Assembly: GCA_030068145.1 (NCBI GenBank)
Contig: JAPJBO010000298.1
Span: 124,001 to 188,000, forward strand
Reading direction: 5' to 3'
Source: Diplonema papillatum
Taxonomy: Eukaryota > Euglenozoa > Diplonemea > Diplonemida > Diplonemidae
DNA: 64,000 nt
Of this stretch, positions 39,307 through 48,878 are shown in pieces (position 1 is the stretch's first letter; each line of letters opens with the position of its first letter). Under the pieces are notes generated by a model, which was given only the letters and a program-made list of their open reading frames with translations, had not been told where the DNA came from and made no database searches. The position numbers and the translations under genes are program-made.

Positions 39307-39561
39307 ATGCCAGTGCTGATGTACGTGGAGCTGGGACCCATGGAGAAAGCAATGGACGTGGTGAAAGTGATGTCAGAGACGAACATCGGAGTTTCCGATT
39401 GCATCCAGTGCGCTATTGTAAACGGGCACGTGAAGAAGACGAGCCTCCAAGCCTTCATGAAAGTCTACGAAGATCTGAGGAGCTTAGGATGCGTGCCGGG
39501 GCAAGTGACCTACGCATTACCCGAGCGAAGAAAATCACTCGGTCGTCCCAAGAATAGTTGA
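39307..39561 (+). CDS. PPR-motif exon, first copy
   Basis: The 84-codon frame contains pentatricopeptide-type helices: ELGPMEKAMDVVKVMSETNI, then CIQCAIVNGHVKKTSLQAFM and KVYEDLRSLGCVPGQVTYA. This fits one and a half to two 35-residue PPR units with the typical A..V...M...G and ..G..P...TY signatures. PPR proteins bind RNA, usually in mitochondria or plastids. No targeting peptide or further PPR units are present, so it is an isolated exon or exon-derived fragment. The frame runs into the shared flank and stops there. Confidence 0.5.
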   Translation: MPVLMYVELGPMEKAMDVVKVMSETNIGVSDCIQCAIVNGHVKKTSLQAFMKVYEDLRSLGCVPGQVTYALPERRKSLGRPKNS

Positions 39562-39573
39562 GTCGCAGCTCAT

Positions 39574-39828
39574 ATGCCAGTGCTGATGTACGTGGAGCTG
39601 GGACCCATGGAGAAAGCAATGGACGTGGTGAAAGTGATGTCAGAGACGAACATCGGAGTTTCCGATTGCATCCAGTGCGCTATTGTAAACGGGCACGTGA
39701 AGAAGACGAGCCTCCAAGCCTTCATGAAAGTCTACGAAGATCTGAGGAGCTTAGGATGCGTGCCGGGGCAAGTGACCTACGCATTACCCGAGCGAAGAAA
39801 ATCACTCGGTCGTCCCAAGAATAGTTGA
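39574..39828 (+). CDS. PPR-motif exon, second identical copy
   Basis: Identical product to the copy at 39307-39561. If both copies lay between working splice sites they would double the PPR repeats in one transcript; with the in-frame stop in each flank they cannot be read as one exon. Confidence 0.5.
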   Translation: MPVLMYVELGPMEKAMDVVKVMSETNIGVSDCIQCAIVNGHVKKTSLQAFMKVYEDLRSLGCVPGQVTYALPERRKSLGRPKNS

Positions 39829-39889
39829 GTCGCAGCTCTTATGCCTTGGCCTTATCAAAAACTGTTGCGTTGACGCATCCACATTTTGT

Positions 39890-40460
39890 GCAGGCCGAGT
39901 TTGGGCCCTCTCGTCAGGTAGTGGTTTTCCTTTTTCACCTGGTATCTCTTGGGTTAAGGTTCTCCATGTCACGTAACTGTGGCAGTGCATGATCTTCAGT
40001 ATTGCCTACGTCTTTGGGACACATTGCAAAGTATTGAAAAAAAGGTGATTTTATGCTTCGCTTTCTCTCACGAAAGGCGGGGTCGGTCCTGCTTTAAGGT
40101 TACGATAGGGTTCTTCCGACTCCCACAATCGTGGTTAGCACAAACGTAAGAGGCGTCTCGTCAACGATTCCCTGCAGTATTAGCATACTTCCAAGAAAAC
40201 AAAGCCGGTGGTGTAGTATCCCGCAGGCCGCGCTGCGAAGCGGGCAAAAATACTCGAGGGCTGCCTTGTGCTAATTTCGACGGAGGCTAGAGGGGGAACA
40301 GTACAACTAGGTACGTCCTTTTAACTGCAGGCATACGCCCGACACGAAATCAAGATTTACCTATGTTTCGTGTGGGCTGCAAGCGCATTTACCTCCTTGA
40401 GATTTCACAACTGGCAGCCTCCTCAAGTATTTCTCACGAAGCGGGTGCTTCAACTGCTTG
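39890..40460 (+). repeat. Dispersed repeat A, long copy split by repeat L
   Basis: 39890-40020 matches the 5' part of the 598-1005 copy (GGCCGAGTTTGGGCCCTCTC) and 40248-40460 is the core. In between, 40050-40205 is repeat L, also found at 57555-57710, so L is nested inside A. Confidence 0.75.
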
Positions 40461-41144
40461 TACATAAAACAAAAAGAGATATCGCGCAAGAGCGCGCCGC
40501 AACAAAGATAAGTACCAGCGTTTTGATGGAATATCTTCCTTCCCCCGTCGGTATCTGGAGCCTTTTGGCCGCCCGGGGGCATGACTGGCGTGGGCACCCT
40601 GCTGGTCTTTGGAATTTGTTTGCAGCGGGTAAAAAGTCAGGTCAAATCGTGGCGGAAGTCTCTATGATGAAGACGCAGAAAATGCGTTAGTTCTGTTTGT
40701 TGAAAAGCAGCCTCGACGGCTTTGGTATTTTTTTATCGCTTCCGGGCAGTGTTCCCGCCAAGGCCGATGACCCGGTCTTTTTTAAAAATGGCTCCTGGGC
40801 CTTTTTTTTTTTCTCGTGCGCTGGCGCCGCTGGGCTGTGCCTGGGATTTTTTTTCAGTATTTCAGTATGTGGTTCATGGGGGAAACTCCCGTATAACAGG
40901 ACCAAAAAGGGTGGGGGAAGGTTAGCAATCCCTTCCAAGTATCTCACACGGGGCGGAGTCCAGCCTCAGAAGCTGGAGTTGAATGGGACAACAGGACCCG
41001 ATAAAAGCAGGTGGCACCCGCTTTTAATTCGCGCTTTCAGCTCCAACTTTCGAGGAAGGCGTGCGTTAAGGATTGGAGGGACTCCCCCCCATCATGTGCG
41101 TCACGACGGGAAATGAACTCCCGGTGCGAGGGGGGCTCTCGGGC
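40461..41144. other. Intergenic, no gene recognised
   Basis: T-runs and short open frames; nothing recognisable. Confidence 0.5.
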
Positions 41145-41384
41145 TCACCGCCCACGCCGGGAACCGAAGCGTGGATCGTACGCGTCGGCGGACCGAGCAA
41201 ATGGTGTCGGATCGGGGTCCCCTGCAAGGCTTTTGGCGTAGATCTCAAGCGGGTCGAGGCGGGTGGTCAGAGAGCTCCAGTCGTCGACAGACGAGCCGAA
41301 TCTTCCGTCGATTTCGAGCTCCGAGTCGCGTTTGAAAGTCTCCATGCCGCCTCCCTTCACGTATTCCTCGTACGCCTGGCTCTC
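41145..41384 (-). CDS. Probable terminal exon of an unidentified gene
   Basis: On the minus strand, GCCCCACACAG| at 41385 is a good 3' splice site. The exon then reads 79 codons (ESQAYEEYVKGGGMETFKRD, then EIDGRFGSSVDDWSSLTTRL, DPLEIYAKSLAGDPDPTPFA) to a stop at 41145. Composition and helical character look coding. The family is not recognised and upstream exons were not found. Confidence 0.4.
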   Translation of the reverse strand, partial: ESQAYEEYVKGGGMETFKRDSELEIDGRFGSSVDDWSSLTTRLDPLEIYAKSLAGDPDPTPFARSADAYDPRFGSRRGR

Positions 41385-41427
41385 CTGTGTGGGGCGAAAG
41401 GTGCGTTTGAAGTTCGCTGCGGGAAAA

Positions 41428-41485
41428 ACTTAGCTTAACTTTTTAGGCAGAACACTGCCTCGCATGCATGTTTGATGCTTGCATC
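41428..41485 (+). repeat. Dispersed repeat D
   Basis: ACTTAGCTTAACTTTTTAGG variant joined to CACTGCCTCGCATGCATG. Confidence 0.65.
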
Positions 41486-41639
41486 AAGTCTTCGTCGAAG
41501 AAAGTGTAAAAAAGTGTCGTGGCTCTACTTGTGCGCACAGCCGGGGGGAGTGCAAAATAAATTAGGGGAAAGGGGAAAAGGGTCGCAGGAGTGTAAGACT
41601 CCGCATGTAGGGTCTGGAACCTTGAGGGACTAGTCCTCT

Positions 41640-42245
41640 TTATTCTTTTTTTCACCGCGGTGCCCAGGTACCAGGGAAAGCCTGCTACACGGGAGCCAAG
41701 CTTCACGTGTTCGGCGGTACTGCAGAGCCACGGGCCTACGGGTCAAGTGGCTACCGATTTCCCAGACTAAAGCATCAAGGCTTGGCGCACCTTGGGGCTT
41801 GGCGCTCGCGCTGAAAGCAAGCTCGGTCAGCCGCAGGGCAGAGCGGACGGGGTTGTGGCACTGTGCTGCCTCCGACTCAAGCTTCGCAAGCTGTGGTTGA
41901 CCGTCACGTTCCTGGACCAGGAGCGGCCTTTTTCTTCTCTTCTTCTTCACCGCGGTGTCTAGGTACCAGGGAAAGCCTGCCACACGGGAGCCAAGCTTCA
42001 CGTGTTCGGCGGTACTGCAGAGCCACGGGCCTACGGGTCAAGTGGCTACCGACTTCCCAAACTAAAGCATCAAGGCGTGGCGCACGTTAGGGCTTGGCGC
42101 TCGCGCTGAACACAAGCTCGTCGAGACGGTCAGCCGCAGGGCAGAGCGGACGGGGTTGTGGCACTGTGCTGCCTCCGACTCAAGCTTTGCAAGCTGTGGT
42201 TGACCGTCACGTTCCTGGACCAGGAGCGGCCTTTTTCTTTTTCTT
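41640..42245 (-). repeat. Repeat E, two tandem ~300-bp copies
   Basis: Units of about 41640-41943 and 41944-42245 are almost identical over CACCGCGGTG, AAGCTTCACGTGTTCGGCGG and CAGAGCGGACGGGGTTGTGG. The second has about 15 extra bases (CTCGTCGAGACGGTC). Single copies lie at 28785-29060 and 63850-64000. An open frame (SASAKPQGAPSLDALVWEIG) is conserved between copies, but no domain is recognised. Confidence 0.88.
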
Positions 42246-42726
42246 TTTTTTTTCTTCTCTTCTTCACCGCGGTGTTGTGTGCACCTCGTTCTTCGTCTCT
42301 GGTTTCGCTCCTGAACGCATACCGATCCAAAGTTAGAGCTCTTCGGTGGGTCCTTTCAGGGGGGGTCCGGTGTTTTCAGGTCTCCGTTGGATGACCGTCG
42401 AAAACGCTACGCGCACTCTCAGATAGACGCTTTTCCTCAGCCTCTGAGCTGACACAGGAAGCTTCACAACACCGGTCCATCCCCTCCTGATAGCGCAGTC
42501 CATAATTTGGCTAAGGAGTGCGAGCGAGATACGCCCAGTATTGGGCAGAAAACGCAGAAGTACAGGGCTGGTGCACGCAATCGTGGGTGAAGTGCTCCTT
42601 TCAAGCGTTTTTTTTGCGGATTGGAAGGTCGGTATTTTAAATTCTCCGGTTGACCGTTTCATTCAGAAGCGGTCCATGAACTCGTTTCGCATCCGTTAGT
42701 TGGCACATTGTATGCGAATCGTTCGA
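42246..42726. other. Downstream of the SNF2 gene, no gene recognised
   Basis: Contains a good copy of motif M (42596-42655). Possibly includes 3' UTR of the SNF2 gene. Confidence 0.5.
42596..42655 (+). repeat. Dispersed motif M
   Basis: Best match to 305-372, including CGGATTGGAAGGTCGG and TCTCCGGTTGACCGT. Confidence 0.6.
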
Positions 42727-45700
42727 TCAAACAGCCAAGGTAATAGGAATCGGATGATCAAATCTTGCTACAACCATGAAGAACGTGTGAGCATATGGTG
42801 ATGCTGTACCGGCTGTCAGGGCAGGCAGCCATACGCGTAGGAAGAGCAAACACACCTCGTGTCCGTGAGACTCGCTGAGATCATCAAGCAGGAGAGATTC
42901 GTGCCGGAAAACTCTTCGGAGAGCAATCCCGCGCTTGGTCATCTGGTTGGATATGTGCGCCAAGAGGGGGTTCGCCTTCAAACAGTGCGACGTCTCTGCC
43001 TTCATGCGACTGGCGAGTACAGGCGACTCGAGTTCCGCGTCCAGAAGCCCCGTGAGGTCATCGTATACGCCCTCCAGGTTGGTACCCTTGATGTTCTGCC
43101 GTGACGGCACTGTGTTGTCAATGACCTTCTTGGCCATCCACTCCTTTGAGATGCATGACGAAAAGATTTGAGCCTCGGGCGTCCCTTCGGAGACCAGTCG
43201 GTAGATGCACACGGGGTGCTTCAGCCCGTATCGGTAGCACCTGACGAGACGGTTTGAGGGAAAATCAATCCTACGTCTGGTTCACAATACACACGCGGGT
43301 GGAAGATTGTTATTACATGGAATAGTTGCGAATGACCGGACACTGATCCGAATGATCAGTGACACCGCGGCTCTAAAGGGAGAACAATAACGTCTTTAGC
43401 CTTCACAATACACAAACGGGTAGGACAACCCGCAGGATTGTTAGTACATGGAATGGGTGCGAATGACCGGACACTGATCCGAATGATCAGTACACTGTGT
43501 TTCTTGCGAGTTTCACACCAGCGCACTCCAACCTTCCTTGATCGGGGCACCTGGTCTGCGTTGCGTTTCGTAGTTTGTCGGAGCTGCGTACCCTTGTTAC
43601 AGGGTTTGTGTGTTGGGCGACATCGCTGCTTTGTTCGACACGCGTGTAACCAGTCGGCAGGACACGGTATTTTCATGGCGGGGAAGGGTCCGACCTAACC
43701 GTTAGTCAACAGCAGGGGGATTGCAAGAACGTGCTTGGAATGGGTGGGTGCTCAACACCGCACGGGTCCCGTCTGTCTTGTGAAGAAGATGTCGTGTACA
43801 AAAGGGGGGGTGTCAATTTCTTGGGGGTAAAATCTTAGTTTAACGGAGGCACCGCCCTGCCTCTTCATGCATGTTCGATGCTGGCGTCAAGGGACATTGT
43901 CTCAGCGTCCGCCCTCACCCCCTCTTTCCGGAGCTCTTCGTCTGCGCCGTGTTTCGGTCCTTTAAGCCACGGACACATAAGGTGGACCATCATCAGCGCG
44001 GAACCTGAGTGTCTGCAGACAGGACAGCGGTGTGAGTCTGGTTTGTCAGGCGGCTGTTCGTCGCTGAATTCAATGCCGGGCACATACCTGAAGATGGCCT
44101 GCTGATCCATGGCGGGATTGAACGAAACGTCAAAGAGCACAGCTTTGTGGGCGGAATTCAAGTTGATGCCGACGCCCCCGGCGCGCGTGGAGACGAAGAA
44201 GATGGCGAAGTCGTTGCTTGGGGCTTGGAAGCCGTTGATGGACGCCGCGCGGGACCTGTCGTCGGCGGTGCCGTCCAGACGGAACGTGTTCTTCCCCTTC
44301 GTGAGCTTGGCGACGAAGAGGGCGAGGAAGTCGAGGGTGCGAACGTACTGCGAGAAAATGATGAGCTTTTCGCGCCGCTTCACGCAGTACTCGACGATGT
44401 ACAGCAGCGTCATCAGCTTCGGAGACGAGAACAGCTTGTGCGGCTGGTACGACGCATGCAGCAACAGGTCCGCTGCCCAGTCGAAGCTCCCCGCCTCAAT
44501 ATCTTCCCCGTTTTCCAACTTCGTCTGCTTCTCGAGCAGCTGCTGCCGGAGGAGATCCGGGTGGCCCCCCAGTTTGTTCATCACCGAGATGAAGTACAGG
44601 ATGTTCTTCTGACCCCGCTTGTGGAACGCCTCGGGCCCGCTGGTGTACGCCTCTCGGAAAACGTCGTAGACCTGCTTTTGGACGTCGGACAGCGGGCAGA
44701 AGACGACGAACTCGTACTTCCGCGGGAGGCTCTCCTGCAGGATGCTCTGGCTGCGGCGGTGGACGAAGGGCGCGAGCTCCTTTTGGAGGATGAAGGCCCG
44801 CTTTTTCATGACCGCGATCGCTTCCTCCGGCGCGTTGCTCTTCTGCCCGATGACCATCGGCGTCTGGAAGTAGCGGATGAACTCCTTCCGGGGAAAGTAA
44901 CCCGGCCGGATGAATTCGACCATGGTCCAGTACTCGACGAGGTGGTTCTGCAGCGGCGTCCCGGTCAGGACGACGCGCTTAGGCGTTCGGATCGCGTTCA
45001 GCGCGCGGGAAATCGCGGATGTCGAGTGCCGGATGATGTGGCCCTCGTCGCATATGACCACGTCCGGGCCCGGGTCGCGCAGATACGTCAGCCCCGCCTG
45101 CAGCTGCTTGTCGGACAGGTTGTTCCGACTCCCGTAAGATCCCGTCAGGGAGGCGTACTGCTCGTATCCGATGACGAGGACGCCGCCCAGCGTGTGCCAC
45201 GTGCGGGCGACGGAGAGCTTCTGGACGGTGGAGGTGTGGTCCGGGAACGCGTAGAACTGGACGGGCCCGCCGCGGGTGATCGGGCACCTCTTCGACCAGG
45301 TGTCGAACTCCGTCCGCCAGTTGGACATCGTCGACTTCGGCGCGACGACCAGCGCCGTGGATGCCCCCGCGTACCGGAAGAGGAGCAGCAGGTAGATGAT
45401 CACCTGCGCGGTCTTCCCGAGCCCCATGGAGTGCGCGAGGATGCAGCCGAGCGTCGGGGCGCCGGCCTCGGCCGTCCACTCCTCGGCGGCCCGCTTCGCG
45501 GCATCGAACCGGCGCTCTACGACAACTGTGTTCTTCCACAGGAACCGCAGGCCCTCGATTTGGTGGTTCTTCAGCACCGCCGCGGTCTCCGGCGGGATGC
45601 GCGCGGCGCCGCCGCCGCCTCCTGCCGGCGCCAGCAGCGCCGGTGCGTCCTTCTTCTCGCCAGCCTCCGTCCACACGTCGATAACGCACCGGTCGAGCAG

Positions 45701-47158
45701 CGCCTGCTCCTTCGAATCCCGGGCGCTCGCCCTGGTGTTGAAGAGGGCTTGTTCGTCGGAGAGCACGGTGTTGACCTTCAGGTAGGCGAGCCTGACGGTG
45801 TTTTTGTCGATGGCCGCGTCCTCCGCGTTGCGGTCGATGGTCGCGTTTCGCTTCTGCACGCTCGTCAAAGCGCCGCCGCCGCCGGCGGCGGCGCCGCTCG
45901 AGAATATCGAGCCGAAGCTCTCGCGCGGCAGCTGGCATAGCTTGCACGTCGGGTCCCGCGCCTCCGGCGCGCATGAGCATCGTATCTCGACGACGGAATC
46001 GCCTGCGCGCCAGCCGGTGTTGCGCAGCTGCTTTGGGCACAGCGTCCGCGACGGCCGCGCAACCCGAAATTTGGCAGACGAAACGACGGCTGCAGGGCCC
46101 GGGTTGGTCGAACCAGGACGCGGCGCTGCCGGCGGGGCGGACAAGATGTTGAGGGGACCACCGCCTTGGGCGTTGCCGCCCGTACCGCCCGCTTCCTTGA
46201 AGAACATGCCCCGCTCGTCCATTGTATCCAGCAACGCCTGCACGCCGTTTCGGGCGTCCGGGTACGGGCTGAACTGGAGGGCGGAGCTCGCAGACGCGCT
46301 CACGTCGAGGCGAGCGACTTTCTGCGGGTTGCGCGACCTCGCGGTCCTCCTCGTCGGGGCCACGCCGTTGGTGCGCATGGGGATCTCTTCGAACCTTTCC
46401 AGCACCAGGGGGTTGGCCTTGTCGCTCCTTTTTTCCGCGGGCGGCGGCGCCGGCGCCTCGGCCTGGGCGGCCTCGGCGGTGGCGAACAAGTTGCTCAGCG
46501 CCTGCTCCCCAGGTATTTCCGCATGGACCGCCCCGTCGAAGTCGGAGGCCCCCGGGGGTTCCGGGGCGCGCTGCCGCGGCGCCGGCATCAAGATACGCTT
46601 CGGCTTCGCGTCCGGCGGCGGCGGCCGCGCTTCTTCGTCGCTGCTGATGACGATGTACGCAGGGTCTTCGTCGGCAGCGGGGGCCGGCGGCGGCACGCAC
46701 GCGTCGAAGGCGTCGAAGCCGGCCGCCGCCGGCGCGTTGGGGTCGCAGATCATTTCGCTTGCCGAAGCCTCGGCGGCGGCTGCGTTCGGGGCGTCGAACG
46801 CCCACGTTTCGTCCAGCTTCACCCGTTTCCCGGCTGGCTCGGAAGCCGCGGGCTTCGGCTGCGCATCCGCCGCCCCCACATCACCCGTGCCAGATCCAAG
46901 CTGCGCCGGCGGCAATTCCACCGCCTCGGCTGGCGTCGCCGGCTCTGCGAGTATGTTTTCTGGGGCGCCTTGCCGGTCAGCCGGGCGAGGCCGTTTGCTG
47001 GGCGCGGCGTTCGGGTCAGGGGGAAGGGCGAAAACCGAGTCTTCGGTCGACGAGCTTCCGTCTTCGTCGAAGACGTCGGCGCCGGCCAGACCCGACCCGC
47101 CCTTGCGGGCGGCGTTCGCTTGCCTCGCCTCCCGCAGTGCGCGTCTGATATTGGGCAT
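42727..47158 (-). CDS. SNF2-family ATP-dependent chromatin remodeler, ATRX/Rad54-like (two exons)
   Basis: Exon 1 is 47158-44088, exon 2 is 43240-42727, and the intron is 44087-43241; exon 1 ends in the middle of a codon and exon 2 restores the frame, giving about 1,194 residues. The N-terminal 500 residues are acidic and Ala/Pro-rich with a SUMO-interacting-type IVISSDEE (169-176) and a small Cys cluster (C394, C396, C405, C408). The ATPase core follows: motif I HSMGLGKT (576-583), motif II DEGH (704-707, ATRX/Rad54 type rather than DEAH), motif III LTGTPLQN (731-738), the helicase C-lobe LIIFSQYVRTLDFL, STRAGGVGINL (motif V, 990-1000), and motif VI QQAIFR/CYRYG formed across the splice junction. 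Exon 2 continues with VCIYRLVSEGTPEAQIF and SKEWMAKKVID, typical after motif VI. A second donor (CACGAG|GTGTGT, near 42857) could extend the gene. Role: nuclear nucleosome or DNA translocase. Confidence 0.88.
43241..44087 (-). other. Intron of the SNF2 gene (847 bp) with nested repeats
   Basis: The donor CAG|GTATGT and acceptor CGTCAG| are canonical, and removing the intron joins helicase motif VI in frame. It contains repeat B split into 43716-43775 and 43939-44064 by an insert that carries repeat D (43828-43885). A short duplicated block (CAATACACA...GTTGCGAATGACCGGACACTGATC) lies at about 43285-43365 and 43405-43495. Confidence 0.85.
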
Positions 47159-47300
47159 GCCCCCTCCCCACCCCCCGCGGTGGTTAGCAGAGGGCGGGGG
47201 GGTTGGGGGGGGGAGGGCAAGGAAGGAGGGGACCTACGATTTTGCACGGAGTTGCCAGTATGGCAATAGGCCTCATCCCGCTTCGACTGACAAGTGCATG

Positions 47301-47521
47301 GAAATACTCGAGGGACTGCCTTGTGCTCATTTCGAAGGAGGCTAGAGGGGGAGGAAACAACACAACTTCAAAGTGCGTCCTTTTTGTTGAACGCTTACGC
47401 CCGCCACAGAACCCAGATTTACCTGTGTTTCGAGTGGGCTACAGCACATTCACCTCCTTTGATCTATCGCAACTGGCAGTCTCCTCAAGCATTTCCTACA
47501 AAGCAGGTGCTTATACAAAAA
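47301..47521 (+). repeat. Dispersed repeat A
   Basis: Full core copy, divergent from and about 140 bp upstream of the SNF2 start. Confidence 0.9.
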
Positions 47522-47937
47522 TACTACGCGGTACGAGGTGGGCCACTCGTTGTGTTGGTAGTCACCTGGTGGTCACTTTCCGTCAGTTCTCTTGCGTTTC
47601 AGCTTTGTGAATGTACTCTCTCCCCTGAACCCACACTCTTCGATTTCTCGTTCGGGGAGTGCCGTGGGAGCCAAAATGACTTCCCTCGATCTTGAGACGG
47701 CGTCCTTTATGTGGATACATCGTCAGCGTGCCAGATACGAGCACAGCGGTGCCGCCTAGTGGGAGCTTAGCCCCACCAGACCTGTCGAAGTTGGTCCTTC
47801 TGTGCGGAGCACATTCCCTGCGCTTTCAATTGTTATTTTTCGCCGCGGTGTTGTGTGCGCCTTTTGGGGGGCCTTGGTCGCAGGCGGGGTGGTAACCCCA
47901 AGGGGGGGCATTCCTCGCTGGACTCTAATCCCGTGCC

Positions 47938-48309
47938 GTGCAGAAGACCCGATTATATTTTCGCACGAATACTCTCCTCCCCGCGGGAGAGGAAGTGGAG
48001 TGGCGCAATACCGGGCACCTCGCGCTGTGTGCGCACGCGCTGTCCCGCGTGTTCCCGCCGGAGCAGGCCTGTTTCACGTCGGCGCTCGGCGGCGCCCTGC
48101 CTCCTCCGGCCGGCGATGACGCCTTCTCGCACCTGGTGGTACGGTGCGTACCGAGACGGGTATCCCGCCGTCATAGGCAGCTTCGAAGCCGCGTCGCGTG
48201 TGGGCGTTCTTTCCGCCCGGCCTTCCACTCGTATCAGCCTTCGAAGGACGTCGCCGCAGTGGCTGAGAGGCTACGAGAACTTGGTTTCGACTTCTTGGAA
48301 GTCCGGTGA
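47938..48309 (+). CDS. Possible exon, unknown protein
   Basis: After CTCTAATCCCGTGCCGTGCAG-like sequence (branch point and 3' splice site), a 120-codon frame reads LPAGEEVEWRNTGHLALCAH, then RVFPPEQACFTSALGGALPP and SKDVAAVAERLRELGFDFLE before a stop; CCG|GTGAAG near the end could be a donor. Composition suggests coding, but the family is unknown and other frames are also open. Confidence 0.3.
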   Translation: MQKTRLYFRTNTLLPAGEEVEWRNTGHLALCAHALSRVFPPEQACFTSALGGALPPPAGDDAFSHLVVRCVPRRVSRRHRQLRSRVACGRSFRPAFHSYQPSKDVAAVAERLRELGFDFLEVR

Positions 48310-48878
48310 AGAGTACCACTGCTACCGCCGCAGCTCGCCCGGCACGCTGCTCCGTACTCGCTGCTCTCGTCCTTGCTGCTGCGTGATGCAAAAAGTTGGG
48401 ACACGCCTGTTTGTACGCACAGCTCGTAGCTTGCCACCAAGAGCAGAACGACGGACAGCCGACGATGCTCGTTTGCTCCGCTCCAACTATATTTCGTTTC
48501 AAGATTCCCGCCCGATTGCTGTACCTTCACTTCTCTCTTCTAACGGTTAGCACACCGCGGACCTAACTTCGGTAGACGATGGGAAAGGAGAAGCAGAACC
48601 TCAGTGAATTGGGTGTAAATGCGTGCCCCAAGAGATTTCTAGAAGCGAGAGCAAGGGTAGGGGGGTGTGTACTGTTCGGCGCGTGGCAACACGAAGACGC
48701 ACGCATGGGCTGAACTTGCGCGCGTTGTCTTTGTGACCTTTCTACTGTTTGTGTGTGCCTCGTCCTTTCTTCTATTTTCCTTCTGGCTTTCTTTTGGACC
48801 GCGACGTGTCGACCCTTGCGAACACAAAAAGCTGAGAAAATACATGGGGCGGCAATCCCATCATTGGCGGGTAGCCCG
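48310..48878. other. Intergenic, no gene recognised
   Basis: No feature seen beyond short ORFs. Confidence 0.5.

Larger units (their letters stand above)
39252..39835 (+). repeat. Exact tandem duplication of a 267-bp PPR-exon unit (2.2 copies)
   Basis: The sequence from ACCCGAGCGAAGAAAATCAC to GACCTACGCATT repeats with a 267-bp period and no visible difference. A third partial copy ends at about 39835 (TTGAGTCGCAGCT). Confidence 0.95.

Noticed and set aside
43865..44087. Repeat-derived C-terminus of the SNF2 protein
   Set aside because: These codons lie past a canonical splice donor and come from repeat B; splicing to 43240 restores conserved motif VI instead.
44147..47345. Long plus-strand ORFs opposite the SNF2 gene
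   Set aside because: The minus strand carries all helicase motifs in order; the plus-strand frames are shadows.
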